In this document: positions 8,452-16,369 of the stretch, one piece after another
Numbering within the stretch: position 1 is the stretch's first letter
How the letters are laid out: each line of letters begins with the position of its first letter
DNA from: Glycocaulis sp051859565
Lineage (GTDB): Bacteria > Pseudomonadota > Alphaproteobacteria > Caulobacterales > Maricaulaceae
Assembly (NCBI RefSeq): GCF_051859565.1
Contig: NZ_JBHYFK010000001.1
Span: forward strand, 248,001 to 312,000
DNA: 64,000 bases
Direction of reading: 5' to 3'
Notes under the pieces: model-generated
Told to the model about the DNA's origin: nothing
The model's database searches: none
Seen by the model: only the letters and a program-made list of their open reading frames with translations
Made by a program: the position numbers and the translations under genes

Positions 8452-8925
8452 TCAGGTCAGTGCCTTTATCGTCTCTTCGGAGAGATCGCCCGGTACCACG
8501 GTGACCGGGATGGCTCGCTCGCCAAACAGGCCGCGCCCGCGCGATAGCGAGGTGACAAGCGGACCGGGGCCATCGCCCTTGACGGCGGAGCCGAGCACCA
8601 GAATCGAGATGCTCTCATCGTCCTCGATCAGCTTGCGGATGCAGTGTATCGCCTCGCCCTCACGTACCAGCAGTTCGGGCCGCTCACCAGTGACGCCTTC
8701 AATGTCCTCGGCAAGGCTCTCCAGTGCGGCCTCGGCTTCCTCCATTGCCTCGCGGCGCATGGTCTCGCCTACACCCAGCCACGGCTCGACGGTCGTGGGC
8801 TCAATCACGGCCAGCACGGCCACCTTGCCGCCGGTATTGTTCGCCCGGTGCGCGGCATAGCGCGCAGCGGCAGCGGACTCTTCGCTGCCATCACCGATCA
8901 GAAGGAATTTTCTCATGTTCGCCAT
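8452..8925 (-). CDS. Universal stress protein (UspA family)
   Basis: 157-residue cytoplasmic protein with the Usp nucleotide-binding alpha/beta fold. N-terminal MRKFLLIGDGSEESAAAARYAA is the first strand-helix; ISILVLGSAVKGDGPGPLVTSLSRG contains the G-2X-G-9X-G-like ATP-binding loop, and IPVTVVPG is the final strand. Monocistronic. A second ATG at residue 4 could be the true start since no clear Shine-Dalgarno precedes either. Confidence 0.86.
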   Translation of the reverse strand: MANMRKFLLIGDGSEESAAAARYAAHRANNTGGKVAVLAVIEPTTVEPWLGVGETMRREAMEEAEAALESLAEDIEGVTGERPELLVREGEAIHCIRKLIEDDESISILVLGSAVKGDGPGPLVTSLSRGRGLFGERAIPVTVVPGDLSEETIKALT

Positions 8926-8980
8926 GGTCTGACCGTGACGCTTTCTTGACGCGGCGGCAAGAGGGCGTCATCTGCCTTGC

Positions 8981-9568
8981 ATGGCCAGACCCCGCAAAAC
9001 CTCACCAACCGCCCCAAAGCCGCTCGACCGGCTGGACGATTGCCGCTCCGTTGCCTCGCCTTCGCGCCAGATCACGCTCTGGCCCGACCGGCTGGAGGAA
9101 ACAGCGGAAGGCGCGCTGGTGCGCCGTATCGCCATTGAGGCGATAGAGGAGGTACGCCTGAGCGTGGAGCCGTCAGGCATTGGCGCGAAAGACCCCGCCC
9201 AGATCATCTGCCGGGTCAGTGCAGGCGACAGGACGATCAGCTTTTCCTCGCTGCGCTCCACCGGCATCCTCAAATGGGAAAATCAGGCCGACCGCTTCGC
9301 CCTGTTTCTGCGCGAGGTCCACGGCGCGCTCAAGGACCGCGAGGATGTCGCCTATGTCGAGGGCGCACCGCTCGCGGCGAAACTGAAGGCTTTCCTGCCT
9401 GCGCTCGGCGTGGGTATTGCGGGGACGGTGCTGGCGGGATGGGCGTTTACCGCCGGCCAGATCGTTATCGGCCTGATCGGTCTGGTGCTGGCCGTTACCG
9501 GCGGCTACTCCGCCTGGATATTCCGTCCCTTGGGTGAAAAGCCCTACGACCCCGCAAAATTCGGCTAG
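8981..9568 (+). CDS. Hypothetical protein with two C-terminal membrane helices
   Basis: 195 residues, family not recognised. The first ~135 residues look soluble and mix beta-rich segments (ITLWPDRLEE, AQIICRVSAGDRTISFSSL) with a helix; residues about 139-157 and 160-180 are hydrophobic and form a probable hairpin in the inner membrane, leaving a short basic-acidic tail. It is transcribed divergently from the stress protein and its stop codon overlaps that of the convergent ATP-grasp gene (shared CTAG). Confidence 0.72.
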   Translation: MARPRKTSPTAPKPLDRLDDCRSVASPSRQITLWPDRLEETAEGALVRRIAIEAIEEVRLSVEPSGIGAKDPAQIICRVSAGDRTISFSSLRSTGILKWENQADRFALFLREVHGALKDREDVAYVEGAPLAAKLKAFLPALGVGIAGTVLAGWAFTAGQIVIGLIGLVLAVTGGYSAWIFRPLGEKPYDPAKFG

Positions 9569-10461
9569 CCCAGAAGCGTCCTGAGGCCCGCTGCAAACAA
9601 TGGCCCGCAGCGCTCTGCATTGGCCGGATAGTAGAAGGGCTCGATCAGCTCGATCTCCATCAGTTTGAGATGGCCTTCCTGTCCGCGCACCATGTCGACG
9701 CGTGCATAGAGCAGCGCCTCCACACCGCAATGGGTGCAGGCGGCATTCAGGCACTGGCGGGCAAGGGCAATGTCGGCAGACGAGGGCTGATAGGGCGTGT
9801 CCACACCGCCATACATGCCCTGAATCCGGTAATCGCCCTTGGCGGCGCGCTTGATGACGGCGTGGGAAAACTCACCCCCGAAGAAGAGTAGCGAGTATTC
9901 ACCCTCTTCCTGAATGGCGGGCAGGAATGCCTGGATCATGGCCCGGCCGGGCGGCAAGGCTTCTGCTGGCGGCAGCGCGTCGCCGCGCTTCACCCGCGCC
10001 TGACGCCACGCGCCTGCACCTACCACCGGCTTGATGACCAGATCATCACTGGCGAGCGTGTCGAAGGCCGGCGCGATGGTCTCCGGCGTGGCCAGATCGG
10101 TCCAGACCGTCTCGATCACGGGCGCGCCAAGCGCTGCCAGATCGCGCAAATAGGTTTTGTCCATATTCCAGCGCACGACATTGAGCTGGTTCAGCAGCGG
10201 CACGGTTGCGCTGGCCGCTGACAGCACCTGAAGGAAGCGCTCCGTCTTGTCCCAGTAATCCCAGGTCGGGCCAACCACCACGCCGTCAAAGCTCTCCGGG
10301 TCAAACCCTTCGTCCCAGACCACCGGCTCCAGCGCGAACCCGGCTTCCCGGCAGGGCGCATCAATGGCGGCGAATTGCTCGGTGAACTCGTGCGCGTCAC
10401 CGCGCGCTTCACGGCGATGGGCCAGCACATTGGCCGAGACAAGATAGGCTATGGCGCGCAT
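9565..10461 (-). CDS. ATP-grasp domain protein
   Basis: 298 residues with an ATP-grasp organisation: N-terminal FDGVVVGPTWDYWDKTERFL, central WNMDKTYLRDLAALGAPVIE, DDLVIKPVVGAGAWRQARV (ATP-binding lysine and glycine loop) and C-terminal LYARVDMVRGQEGHLKLMEI with metal-binding acidic residues. Members similar to this occur singly or in peptide-modification or cycloserine-type clusters, but nothing nearby suggests such a pathway. A carboxylate-amine ligase activity is expected; substrate unknown. Confidence 0.8.
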   Translation of the reverse strand: MRAIAYLVSANVLAHRREARGDAHEFTEQFAAIDAPCREAGFALEPVVWDEGFDPESFDGVVVGPTWDYWDKTERFLQVLSAASATVPLLNQLNVVRWNMDKTYLRDLAALGAPVIETVWTDLATPETIAPAFDTLASDDLVIKPVVGAGAWRQARVKRGDALPPAEALPPGRAMIQAFLPAIQEEGEYSLLFFGGEFSHAVIKRAAKGDYRIQGMYGGVDTPYQPSSADIALARQCLNAACTHCGVEALLYARVDMVRGQEGHLKLMEIELIEPFYYPANAERCGPLFAAGLRTLLG

Positions 10462-10625
10462 GAAACTCCCCGTTTTCCCTCGTGCTGACGGTCCGGCTCT
10501 AGCGTCACCGCATTTTGCGTCAAGGGCCGGGCGGCAGCGCCGGCCTGAATCCGCAGCCGGGCTTGAGTGTATGCCGTGCAGGCGTTAAGCCCACGCCCGC
10601 ACCGCAACCGGAAGGATTACCGCCC

Positions 10626-11636
10626 ATGGCCACCCCCAGCTTCGACATTATCGGTGTCGGCAACGCGATCGTAGACGTGATCGCGACGGCCGATGACGCT
10701 TTTCTCGGCCAGCACGGTATCGAGAAAGGTGCCATGACGCTGATTGACGAGGATCGGGCGAAAGCGATCTACGCCGCGATGGGCCCGGGCCAGGAAGTCT
10801 CTGGCGGGTCAGCGGCCAACACGCTGGCAGGGGTGGCGAGCCTGGGCGGGCGCGGGGCCTATATCGGCAAGGTGGCCGACGACCAGCTGGGCGAGATTTT
10901 CGCCCACGATCTGCGTGCCACCGGCGTTGATTACTCGACGGCGCCGCTGACAGGCGGACCGGCGACTGCGCGCTGCCTCATTCTGGTGACGCCCGATGCC
11001 CAGCGCTCGATGAACACCTTCCTGGGTGCATCGACCCTGTTCTCCGGTGAGGATGTCGATGCGGCCCGCATTGCAGATGCCCACATCACCTATCTGGAAG
11101 GCTATCTTTTCGACCGGGACGAGGCGAAAGCTGCTTTCGTGGCGGCCGCCGAGATCGCCCGCAAGGCAGGCCGCAAGGTGGCGCTGACCCTGTCTGACCC
11201 CTTCTGCGTGGATCGCCACCGCGCCAGCTTCCGCCAGCTGATTGCAGGCCATGTTGATGTGGTATTCGCCAATGAGGCAGAGCTGAAATCGCTCTACCAG
11301 CTCGATGATTTTGATGCGGCTCTGGCACAGCTGAGGACGCAGACGCGCATCGCGGCCATCACGCGCTCGGAAAAGGGTGCCGTCATCATCTGCGGAGAGG
11401 AGAGTGTTGCGGTTCCGGCTGACCCGGTCGAACGGCTGGTCGATACGACGGGAGCGGGCGATCTTTTTGCTGCCGGCTTCCTGCTGGGGCTTGCGCGCAG
11501 CGCGGATCTTGAGACGTGTGGCCGTCTGGGCGTGCTGGCCGCCGCCGAAGTGATCTCCCATGTCGGTGCGCGGCCCCTCGTCAGCCTGGCAGGGCTGGCC
11601 GCCCGGCGCGGCATCACCATCCCCGCCGCCGCCTGA
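10626..11636 (+). CDS. Adenosine kinase (PfkB/ribokinase family)
   Basis: 336-residue sugar/nucleoside kinase. The N-terminal PfkB motif region reads GGSAANTLAGVASLGG, and the catalytic motif TTGAGDLFAAGFLLG supplies the base aspartate and anion hole. The N-terminal FDIIGVGNAIVDVIATADD is typical of the adenosine-kinase subgroup common in alphaproteobacteria. The start ATG at 10626 follows GGAAGG; upstream in-frame sequence is low-complexity and not conserved. It probably salvages adenosine to AMP. Confidence 0.87.
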   Translation: MATPSFDIIGVGNAIVDVIATADDAFLGQHGIEKGAMTLIDEDRAKAIYAAMGPGQEVSGGSAANTLAGVASLGGRGAYIGKVADDQLGEIFAHDLRATGVDYSTAPLTGGPATARCLILVTPDAQRSMNTFLGASTLFSGEDVDAARIADAHITYLEGYLFDRDEAKAAFVAAAEIARKAGRKVALTLSDPFCVDRHRASFRQLIAGHVDVVFANEAELKSLYQLDDFDAALAQLRTQTRIAAITRSEKGAVIICGEESVAVPADPVERLVDTTGAGDLFAAGFLLGLARSADLETCGRLGVLAAAEVISHVGARPLVSLAGLAARRGITIPAAA

Positions 11637-11691
11637 CGATTACAAGAAGCGGTTTCAACAGGTTAACAGTCTCTATGCGGGTGCTTAACGC

Positions 11692-11715
11692 GATTTTCAG
11701 CAAGCTCTGAAAATC
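11692..11715. terminator. Hairpin between adenosine kinase and GGDEF/EAL gene
   Basis: A perfect 9-bp stem, GATTTTCAG paired with CTGAAAATC around a 6-nt loop, 56 bases past the kinase stop. It lacks a downstream T-run on the plus strand, so it may be a weak terminator, an RNA-stabilising 3' structure or a regulator site for the downstream gene. Confidence 0.35.
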
Positions 11716-11781
11716 TGCGTCTACCTGCCGCACCATCCGGTACGACAACCGGACAGGTGTGGCCTTGCCCCGTGAGGACTG

Positions 11782-13878
11782 ATGGCTCCGCTTCGCCACG
11801 CCCTGTCACGCATGATGCGTTCGCTCGTGATGAAATTCACGGTGCTGTGCGCGTTCGTGCTGATTGCTGCCACATCGGTAATGACCGGCATCGGTTATGT
11901 GTCCAAGTCGCACGATAACCGCGTTACCGCGCTTGCCCATGCCGAGTTGATGTCACAGGTGCTTGCATCCAATCTCGCTGAACAGGCCTCCCAGCGCGAT
12001 GCCCGCCGCCTGACAATGGGGCTGGGCGCGTTCGGCGAGCGCGGCGATGTCCAGGGCGCGTATATTGTCGACCCGGCCCGAGAGGTGCTGGTCAGTGCCG
12101 GCAATGTGGAGTTCGCGCCCGGTGAACGCAGCACTGACGCCCTGGTCCACGGTGCGCTTGGCTCTGTTGATACCCGGGTGGAAATTGTTGGCGAGCTGAT
12201 CCGTGTCGCTCACCCTGTCATGCACCAGGGGCGCCTTGCCGGCGCCATCGTGATTGATGTGCCGATCGCGGCTGTCTCGCGTCCCGCGGCCGAGATTTTC
12301 CAGCGCCAGATTCTCGTCGGCCTTGTCGCGCTGCTCATCTTCCTGCCTCTCGTCGCCTACGTCGTGCGGACGGCTCTTGGCCCTATCCACAAGTTGACCG
12401 AAGCGGCACGCCTCGCCTCCTCGCGCAAGCTGGACATGCGCATCGACGTGCGCACGGGTGACGAGCTTGAAGTGCTGGCTAATGCCTTCAACCGCATGTT
12501 TGCCCGCCTTGATGCGTCCATGAAACGCATTCACCGCCTTGCCTATGTCGACATGGTCACCGAGCTGCCCAATCGCGAGCGCTTCCGCAAGGAAGTCGAG
12601 CGCGTGACCCGGCGCGCTGAAGACACAGGCACGGCCGGAGCGGTCTTGTTCCTTGATCTCGACCGCTTCAAGCGCGTGAACGACTCGCTGGGTCTGGGTG
12701 AAGGGGACCGCCTGCTGGAAGCAGTTGCCCGGCGCCTGCGCGAAACCGCCCGCGGCTGGGATCTGCGACAGGGCGAAGATGGCGCCGAGCCATCGCTGGT
12801 CGCGCGTCTTGGCGGCGACGAATTCACCATCCTTCTGCCCGCTTTGCGCGATCCGGCTGATGCGGCTCGCGTAGCACGCCTGGTGATCGATGCGGTCCGC
12901 CGCCCGTTCGAGATTTCGGGCCACCGTGTCTTCCTGGGCGTATCGGTTGGTGTGGCGGTCTTCCCGCGTGATGGCGGTGACCCTGAAACCTTGCTGCGTC
13001 ATGCCGACCTTGCCATGGCGGCTGCCAAGTGCGCGGGCGGCAATGCGTACGAGTTTTTTGAAGCCAGCATGAACCAGACAGCCTTTGAACGGCTGGTGCT
13101 GGAAGGCGAGCTGCGTGAAGCGGTACGCGACGACCAGCTGGTGGTCTTCTACCAGCCCAAGATTTCCATCAAGGACGGCTCGATTGCGGGTGTTGAAGCG
13201 CTGGTGCGCTGGAACCACCCCACGGCCGGCCTCCTGTCTCCCGGTACGTTCATCCAGGCAGCTGAAGAATGCGGTCTGATCGGCGAGATTGGCGACTGGG
13301 TCATGCGCCGCGCCTGCACCGAAATCGCGGACTTAAACCGTCGCGGCTACAGCGTGCCCGTGGCCGTCAACGTCTCGGCCGTCCAGTTCGAGGATGAAGG
13401 CTTCGCCGACAGCGTGCTCGACACGCTGCGCGAAACCGGCCTGCCAGCCTCCCTGCTGGAGCTGGAGCTGACCGAGTCGGTCGCCATGCGCCAGCCTGAG
13501 CGTGTGCTGGAACAGATCGAACCGCTGCGCGCGCGCGGCGTCGGCTTTGCCATTGACGATTTCGGCACCGGCCATTCCAGCCTGTCCTACCTGACCCGCA
13601 TGCCGTTTGACGTGTTCAAGATCGACCAGAGCTTTGTGCGCGATATGTCAAAAGACCCGCACGCCCGCATCGTGGTCGAGACAATTCTGGCCATGGCAAA
13701 GGCCCTGAAGCTGCAGACCGTGGCCGAAGGCGTGGAAACCAGCGAACAGCTTGCCTTCCTGCGCGAACAGGGCGCCACGCTGGCGCAAGGCTATCTCTTT
13801 GCCCGTCCGATGCCGCTGGCCGACCTTGTGCGCTTTGCCGATGACGACAAATCCAGGATGCAGCTCGCCAGCGCCTGA
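11782..13878 (+). CDS. Membrane-bound GGDEF/EAL cyclic-di-GMP enzyme
   Basis: 698 residues. An N-terminal membrane helix (about 16-40) precedes a periplasmic sensor region with no recognised fold, a second helix (about 173-195) and a HAMP linker (to about 245). GGDEF domain: catalytic RLGGDEF at residues 342-348 is intact, whereas the product-inhibition RxxD site upstream reads EPS before LVARL, so it is degenerate. EAL domain: EALVRWNHP at residue 472, LTESV, DDFGTGHSS and KIDQSFV are all present, so phosphodiesterase activity is plausible. Which activity dominates cannot be told. It likely controls motile/sessile switching. Ends 76 nt before a candidate small-RNA promoter. Confidence 0.93.
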   Translation: MAPLRHALSRMMRSLVMKFTVLCAFVLIAATSVMTGIGYVSKSHDNRVTALAHAELMSQVLASNLAEQASQRDARRLTMGLGAFGERGDVQGAYIVDPAREVLVSAGNVEFAPGERSTDALVHGALGSVDTRVEIVGELIRVAHPVMHQGRLAGAIVIDVPIAAVSRPAAEIFQRQILVGLVALLIFLPLVAYVVRTALGPIHKLTEAARLASSRKLDMRIDVRTGDELEVLANAFNRMFARLDASMKRIHRLAYVDMVTELPNRERFRKEVERVTRRAEDTGTAGAVLFLDLDRFKRVNDSLGLGEGDRLLEAVARRLRETARGWDLRQGEDGAEPSLVARLGGDEFTILLPALRDPADAARVARLVIDAVRRPFEISGHRVFLGVSVGVAVFPRDGGDPETLLRHADLAMAAAKCAGGNAYEFFEASMNQTAFERLVLEGELREAVRDDQLVVFYQPKISIKDGSIAGVEALVRWNHPTAGLLSPGTFIQAAEECGLIGEIGDWVMRRACTEIADLNRRGYSVPVAVNVSAVQFEDEGFADSVLDTLRETGLPASLLELELTESVAMRQPERVLEQIEPLRARGVGFAIDDFGTGHSSLSYLTRMPFDVFKIDQSFVRDMSKDPHARIVVETILAMAKALKLQTVAEGVETSEQLAFLREQGATLAQGYLFARPMPLADLVRFADDDKSRMQLASA

Positions 13879-13953
13879 GGGCACGAAATCATCGATTCGG
13901 CATGCCTCAGCATGTGGCGAATTGGCAACGCACAACACCTTTCTACAATTTAA

Positions 13954-13983
13954 TTGAACAACGCCCCTCACTTGTGGCATAAA
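13954..13983 (+). promoter_or_regulatory. Candidate sigma-70-type promoter in gene-poor gap
   Basis: TTGAAC (13954-13959) and CATAAA (13978-13983) are separated by 18 bases in an AT-rich stretch after the GGDEF/EAL gene. It would start transcription near 13990, 215 bases ahead of the next gene and just ahead of a structured segment ending in a terminator. Weak consensus match; inferred. Confidence 0.35.
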
Positions 13984-13989
13984 TACACG

Positions 13990-14157
13990 TGCGGGCCGCA
14001 AGCACTCTGACCCGCTCGCTCTGGCACGGCGTCGTCCCCCGCAAACCGTCCAGGGTCAGGCCCGCTCCGGTTGATCCCCTCCCGGTGCAGCATGTGGCAG
14101 TCAAGCGGTCCCGATCGGCGCCCGATGGTCCCCTCACCATCGGGCGCCATAGTTTTT
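13990..14157 (+). ncRNA. Candidate small RNA, about 168 nt
   Basis: The 326-base gap 13879-14204 has no convincing reading frame. Downstream of the promoter-like site it holds a GC-rich stretch with local pairing (GCGGG with CCCGC near 13992-14016), and it ends in a textbook intrinsic terminator well before the next start codon. That promoter-body-terminator arrangement is what a small RNA gene looks like. I cannot assign a family: the tetraloop motif of the signal-recognition-particle RNA is absent and no tmRNA features are seen. It could instead be an untranslated leader whose terminator attenuates the 14205 gene. Confidence 0.3.
14117..14157 (+). terminator. Strong intrinsic terminator
   Basis: A perfect 13-bp stem, GGCGCCCGATGGT (14117-14129) with ACCATCGGGCGCC (14136-14148), a 6-nt loop, then AT and TTTTT at 14153-14157. 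It would stop rightward transcripts 47 bases before the 14205 gene, ending either the candidate small RNA or read-through from the GGDEF/EAL gene. Confidence 0.75.
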
Positions 14158-14204
14158 GCGGTTGTGCCCTGTTCGGGCATTCGTCAGCGCGCTAGACAGC
14201 AGGC

Positions 14205-14819
14205 ATGGCACCGTCTGACTCCCCCGATTCCAGCGATGATGTGATCGCCCGCCTGCTCGAGGAGATACCGCTCCTCTACAAGGCGCGCGCCTTTGCCGAG
14301 AGCATAGCTGATCCGGCTTTCTTCTCGCGGCTTGGCGAGCGGCTAGACCCGCGCGAAAAGGCCCTGGCGCGCGCCTATCTTGATGGTCTGGGATTTCCCG
14401 ATGCCGAGCCTGCGCCGCTGGGCAGCTGGGAAGATGCCGCGATTGCCGCTGAAAGCCTCGACACGGACCCGCTCGCCTGGGAGGCCGAGGAGATGCTGCG
14501 TGCAGGACTGGTCGAGAGGGCGCTCGAACGGCTCGACCCGGAGGGTCTTGAGGCCGCCCTGACGCTTGTCGCCTCGTCCATCGGGGAGCTGGCGCGCGAG
14601 GCGGCCGAGGCAGCTGCCGCGATGGACGACATGTATGATGAGAGCGTGGTCAACATCGCTGCAGGCGGGCTGATCCAGGCCGCCAATGGCGCGGTGCTGG
14701 TTCTGCTCGCCGAGGCCGAGGACGAAGAGCCGACCCACCCCTTCCTGGCCCGCTGGCGGCTTTATGTGCGCGGGCGCTGGCCGGTGGGCGTTGCTGGCTC
14801 CACCTATAATATTCTGTGA
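14205..14819 (+). CDS. Hypothetical acidic helical protein
   Basis: 204 residues, no recognised family, strongly acidic and predicted largely helical, with alanine/glutamate-rich stretches such as LAREAAEAAAAMDD. No signal peptide or membrane segment; it ends GVAGSTYNIL. Codon usage is like its neighbours. It lies 26 nt before exonuclease III and may share its transcript. Function unknown. Confidence 0.72.
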   Translation: MAPSDSPDSSDDVIARLLEEIPLLYKARAFAESIADPAFFSRLGERLDPREKALARAYLDGLGFPDAEPAPLGSWEDAAIAAESLDTDPLAWEAEEMLRAGLVERALERLDPEGLEAALTLVASSIGELAREAAEAAAAMDDMYDESVVNIAAGGLIQAANGAVLVLLAEAEDEEPTHPFLARWRLYVRGRWPVGVAGSTYNIL

Positions 14820-14845
14820 TCCACTATCCGCAGGAAGGAGCCGTG

Positions 14846-15655
14846 ATGGCCGCCCTGACCCTTGCCACCTGGAATATCAACTCGGTCCGCCTGCGCATCG
14901 AACAGGTCGCGCGCTTTGCTGATACGGCAAAGCCGGATGTGATCTGCCTGCAGGAAATCAAGTGCATGGAGGATCAGTTCCCCGCCAAAGCCTTCAAGGA
15001 TATGGGCTATCCGTATTTCCACGTGAGCGGTCAGAAGGGTATGCATGGCGTGGCCACTGTCTCGCGCACACCCCTTGACGTGCTGGAGGACTGCGAGGTG
15101 TGTCCCAAGGGGGAGGCGCGCCACCATGTCGTGCGCGTCGACGGGGTAGAGATCCAGAATTACTACATCCCCGCTGGCGGCGATGAGCCGGATATCGCGA
15201 TCAATCCGCGCTTTGCCCACAAGCTGGATTTCCTGGACCGGTTTGGTGCCTATCTGGAAAAGCGCGGCCAGAAGGGTGGCGATGTGGTGCTGGTGGGTGA
15301 TCTCAACATCGCGCCGCGCGAGCACGATGTCTGGTCACACAAGCAGCTCTTGAAAGTGATCTCGCATACGCCGGTGGAAACTGAAGGGCTGGAAGCCGCG
15401 CGCACGAGAGCGGGCTATCTCGATGTCGCGCGCGAGCTGATCGCCGAGCCGGAAAAGATCTACACTTGGTGGAGCTATCGCAATCGCGACTGGCGCAAAT
15501 CCAATCGGGGCCGGCGGCTCGACCATATCTGGGTCTCCCCTTCGCTACAGGCCGCGGCAACCGCCCATGGCCGCGAGGGCTTCACCATCTGGGATGAAAC
15601 CCGCGACTGGGAAAAACCGTCCGATCACGTGCCGGTGACGCTGAAGCTGGGGTAA
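14846..15655 (+). CDS. xth: Exodeoxyribonuclease III
   Basis: 269-residue AP endonuclease/3'-5' exonuclease of the EEP fold, acting in base excision repair. Signatures: ATWNINSVRLRIEQ, CLQEIKCMEDQFP (metal Glu), LVGDLNIAPREHDVW (catalytic Asp/Asn), RLDHIWVS and the terminal SDHVPVTL with the catalytic His. The start at 14846 is preceded by GGAAGGAG; the in-frame extension upstream is not family-like. Confidence 0.94.
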   Translation: MAALTLATWNINSVRLRIEQVARFADTAKPDVICLQEIKCMEDQFPAKAFKDMGYPYFHVSGQKGMHGVATVSRTPLDVLEDCEVCPKGEARHHVVRVDGVEIQNYYIPAGGDEPDIAINPRFAHKLDFLDRFGAYLEKRGQKGGDVVLVGDLNIAPREHDVWSHKQLLKVISHTPVETEGLEAARTRAGYLDVARELIAEPEKIYTWWSYRNRDWRKSNRGRRLDHIWVSPSLQAAATAHGREGFTIWDETRDWEKPSDHVPVTLKLG

Positions 15656-15671
15656 GGTGGATCGTTCGCGC

Positions 15672-15723
15672 GTATCGATAGGCGGTACATTTTCTTGACA
15701 AGCGTATCGTGCGCCGATACCTT
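15672..15723 (+). promoter_or_regulatory. higBA promoter with repeated GTATCG operator elements
   Basis: TTGACA at 15695-15700 and TACCTT at 15718-15723, 17 bases apart, form a promoter. The spacer and -10 contain an inverted repeat GTATCG (15704-15709) / CGATAC (15715-15720). A second GTATCGATA palindromic element sits at 15672-15680. Such arms around the promoter are what HigA-type antitoxins bind to repress their own operon; binding here is inferred. Confidence 0.6.
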
Positions 15724-15746
15724 AGGCCAAGATTCGGGCGGTCCGC

Positions 15747-16028
15747 ATGATCAAGAGCTTTGCCGACAAGATCACAGAGACCGTCTTTCTGGGTTCCTGT
15801 CCGAAAGGCTTCCCCGCCGAGTTGTTTGGCCGTACCCGGCGAGCGCTTGAGCGGATACACGCCGCCTCTGATGTTTCGGATTTGCGTGTTCCGCCATCCT
15901 TCCGACTGCATCAGCTCAAAGGCGATCAGGCGGGGCGGTGGTCGATTTCGGTGAATGACCAGTTTCGCATCACTTTTGCATTCGCAAATGGTGATGCCCG
16001 GAATGTTCGTTTTGAAGACTACCACTAA
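15747..16028 (+). CDS. higB: HigB-type RelE-superfamily toxin
   Basis: 93-residue ribosome-dependent mRNA interferase of the HigB/RelE fold. Family pattern: MIKSFADKITETVFLG, LRVPPSFRLHQLKGDQAGRW and WSISVNDQFRITFAF, with the basic residues typical of the active surface. It precedes its antitoxin, the characteristic toxin-first order of higBA. Cleaves mRNA at the ribosome in studied relatives. Confidence 0.9.
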   Translation: MIKSFADKITETVFLGSCPKGFPAELFGRTRRALERIHAASDVSDLRVPPSFRLHQLKGDQAGRWSISVNDQFRITFAFANGDARNVRFEDYH

Positions 16029-16057
16029 CCTGACATGCCGTCCCGATGAGGTTCCCC

Positions 16058-16360
16058 ATGTCCTATAAGTTTCAGGCCCCTGCCAGCACGGTCGGGGAAC
16101 ATCTCAAGGAAGACTTCATGGCGGAGTACGCCATCAAGGCACCGACGCTCGCAAAGAAGCTGGGTGTGCCGCGCGCGCGCGTTGTGCGCCTGCTGGAGGG
16201 TGCAGCGTGTGACGGTGATATGGCGCTTCGTCTCGCGCGGGTGTTCGGTACGACGCCGGAGTTCTGGATGAATCTGCAGATGCTCCGCGACCTCTCACTG
16301 GCTCAGGTGGAACGCGGCGCTGTCATAGAAGCTGAAGCGACGCCTCTGCAGATGGCGTAG
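16058..16360 (+). CDS. higA: HigA-type antitoxin, XRE helix-turn-helix
   Basis: 100-residue antitoxin. The HTH occupies roughly residues 25-70 (APTLAKKLGVPRARVVRLLE through ALRLARVFGTTPEFWMNLQ), the standard HigA/VapI pattern. It neutralises HigB and probably represses the operon through the GTATCG elements. I chose ATG 16058 because GAGG lies six bases upstream; the ATG at 16046 lacks this. Confidence 0.92.
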   Translation: MSYKFQAPASTVGEHLKEDFMAEYAIKAPTLAKKLGVPRARVVRLLEGAACDGDMALRLARVFGTTPEFWMNLQMLRDLSLAQVERGAVIEAEATPLQMA

Positions 16361-16369
16361 AGGTCTGGC

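Noticed and set aside
9565..9568. Overlapping stops of convergent genes (shared CTAG)
   Set aside because: A tidy but common consequence of compact convergent genes; no functional claim is warranted.
11953..13218. Leftward 421-codon open frame opposite the GGDEF/EAL gene
   Set aside because: The sense strand carries a complete, motif-rich protein; the antisense frame has none.
14046..14100. Signal-recognition-particle RNA
   Set aside because: GGTCAGGCCCG resembles the start of the conserved 4.5S motif, but the GGAA tetraloop and the matching AGCAGC context are absent.
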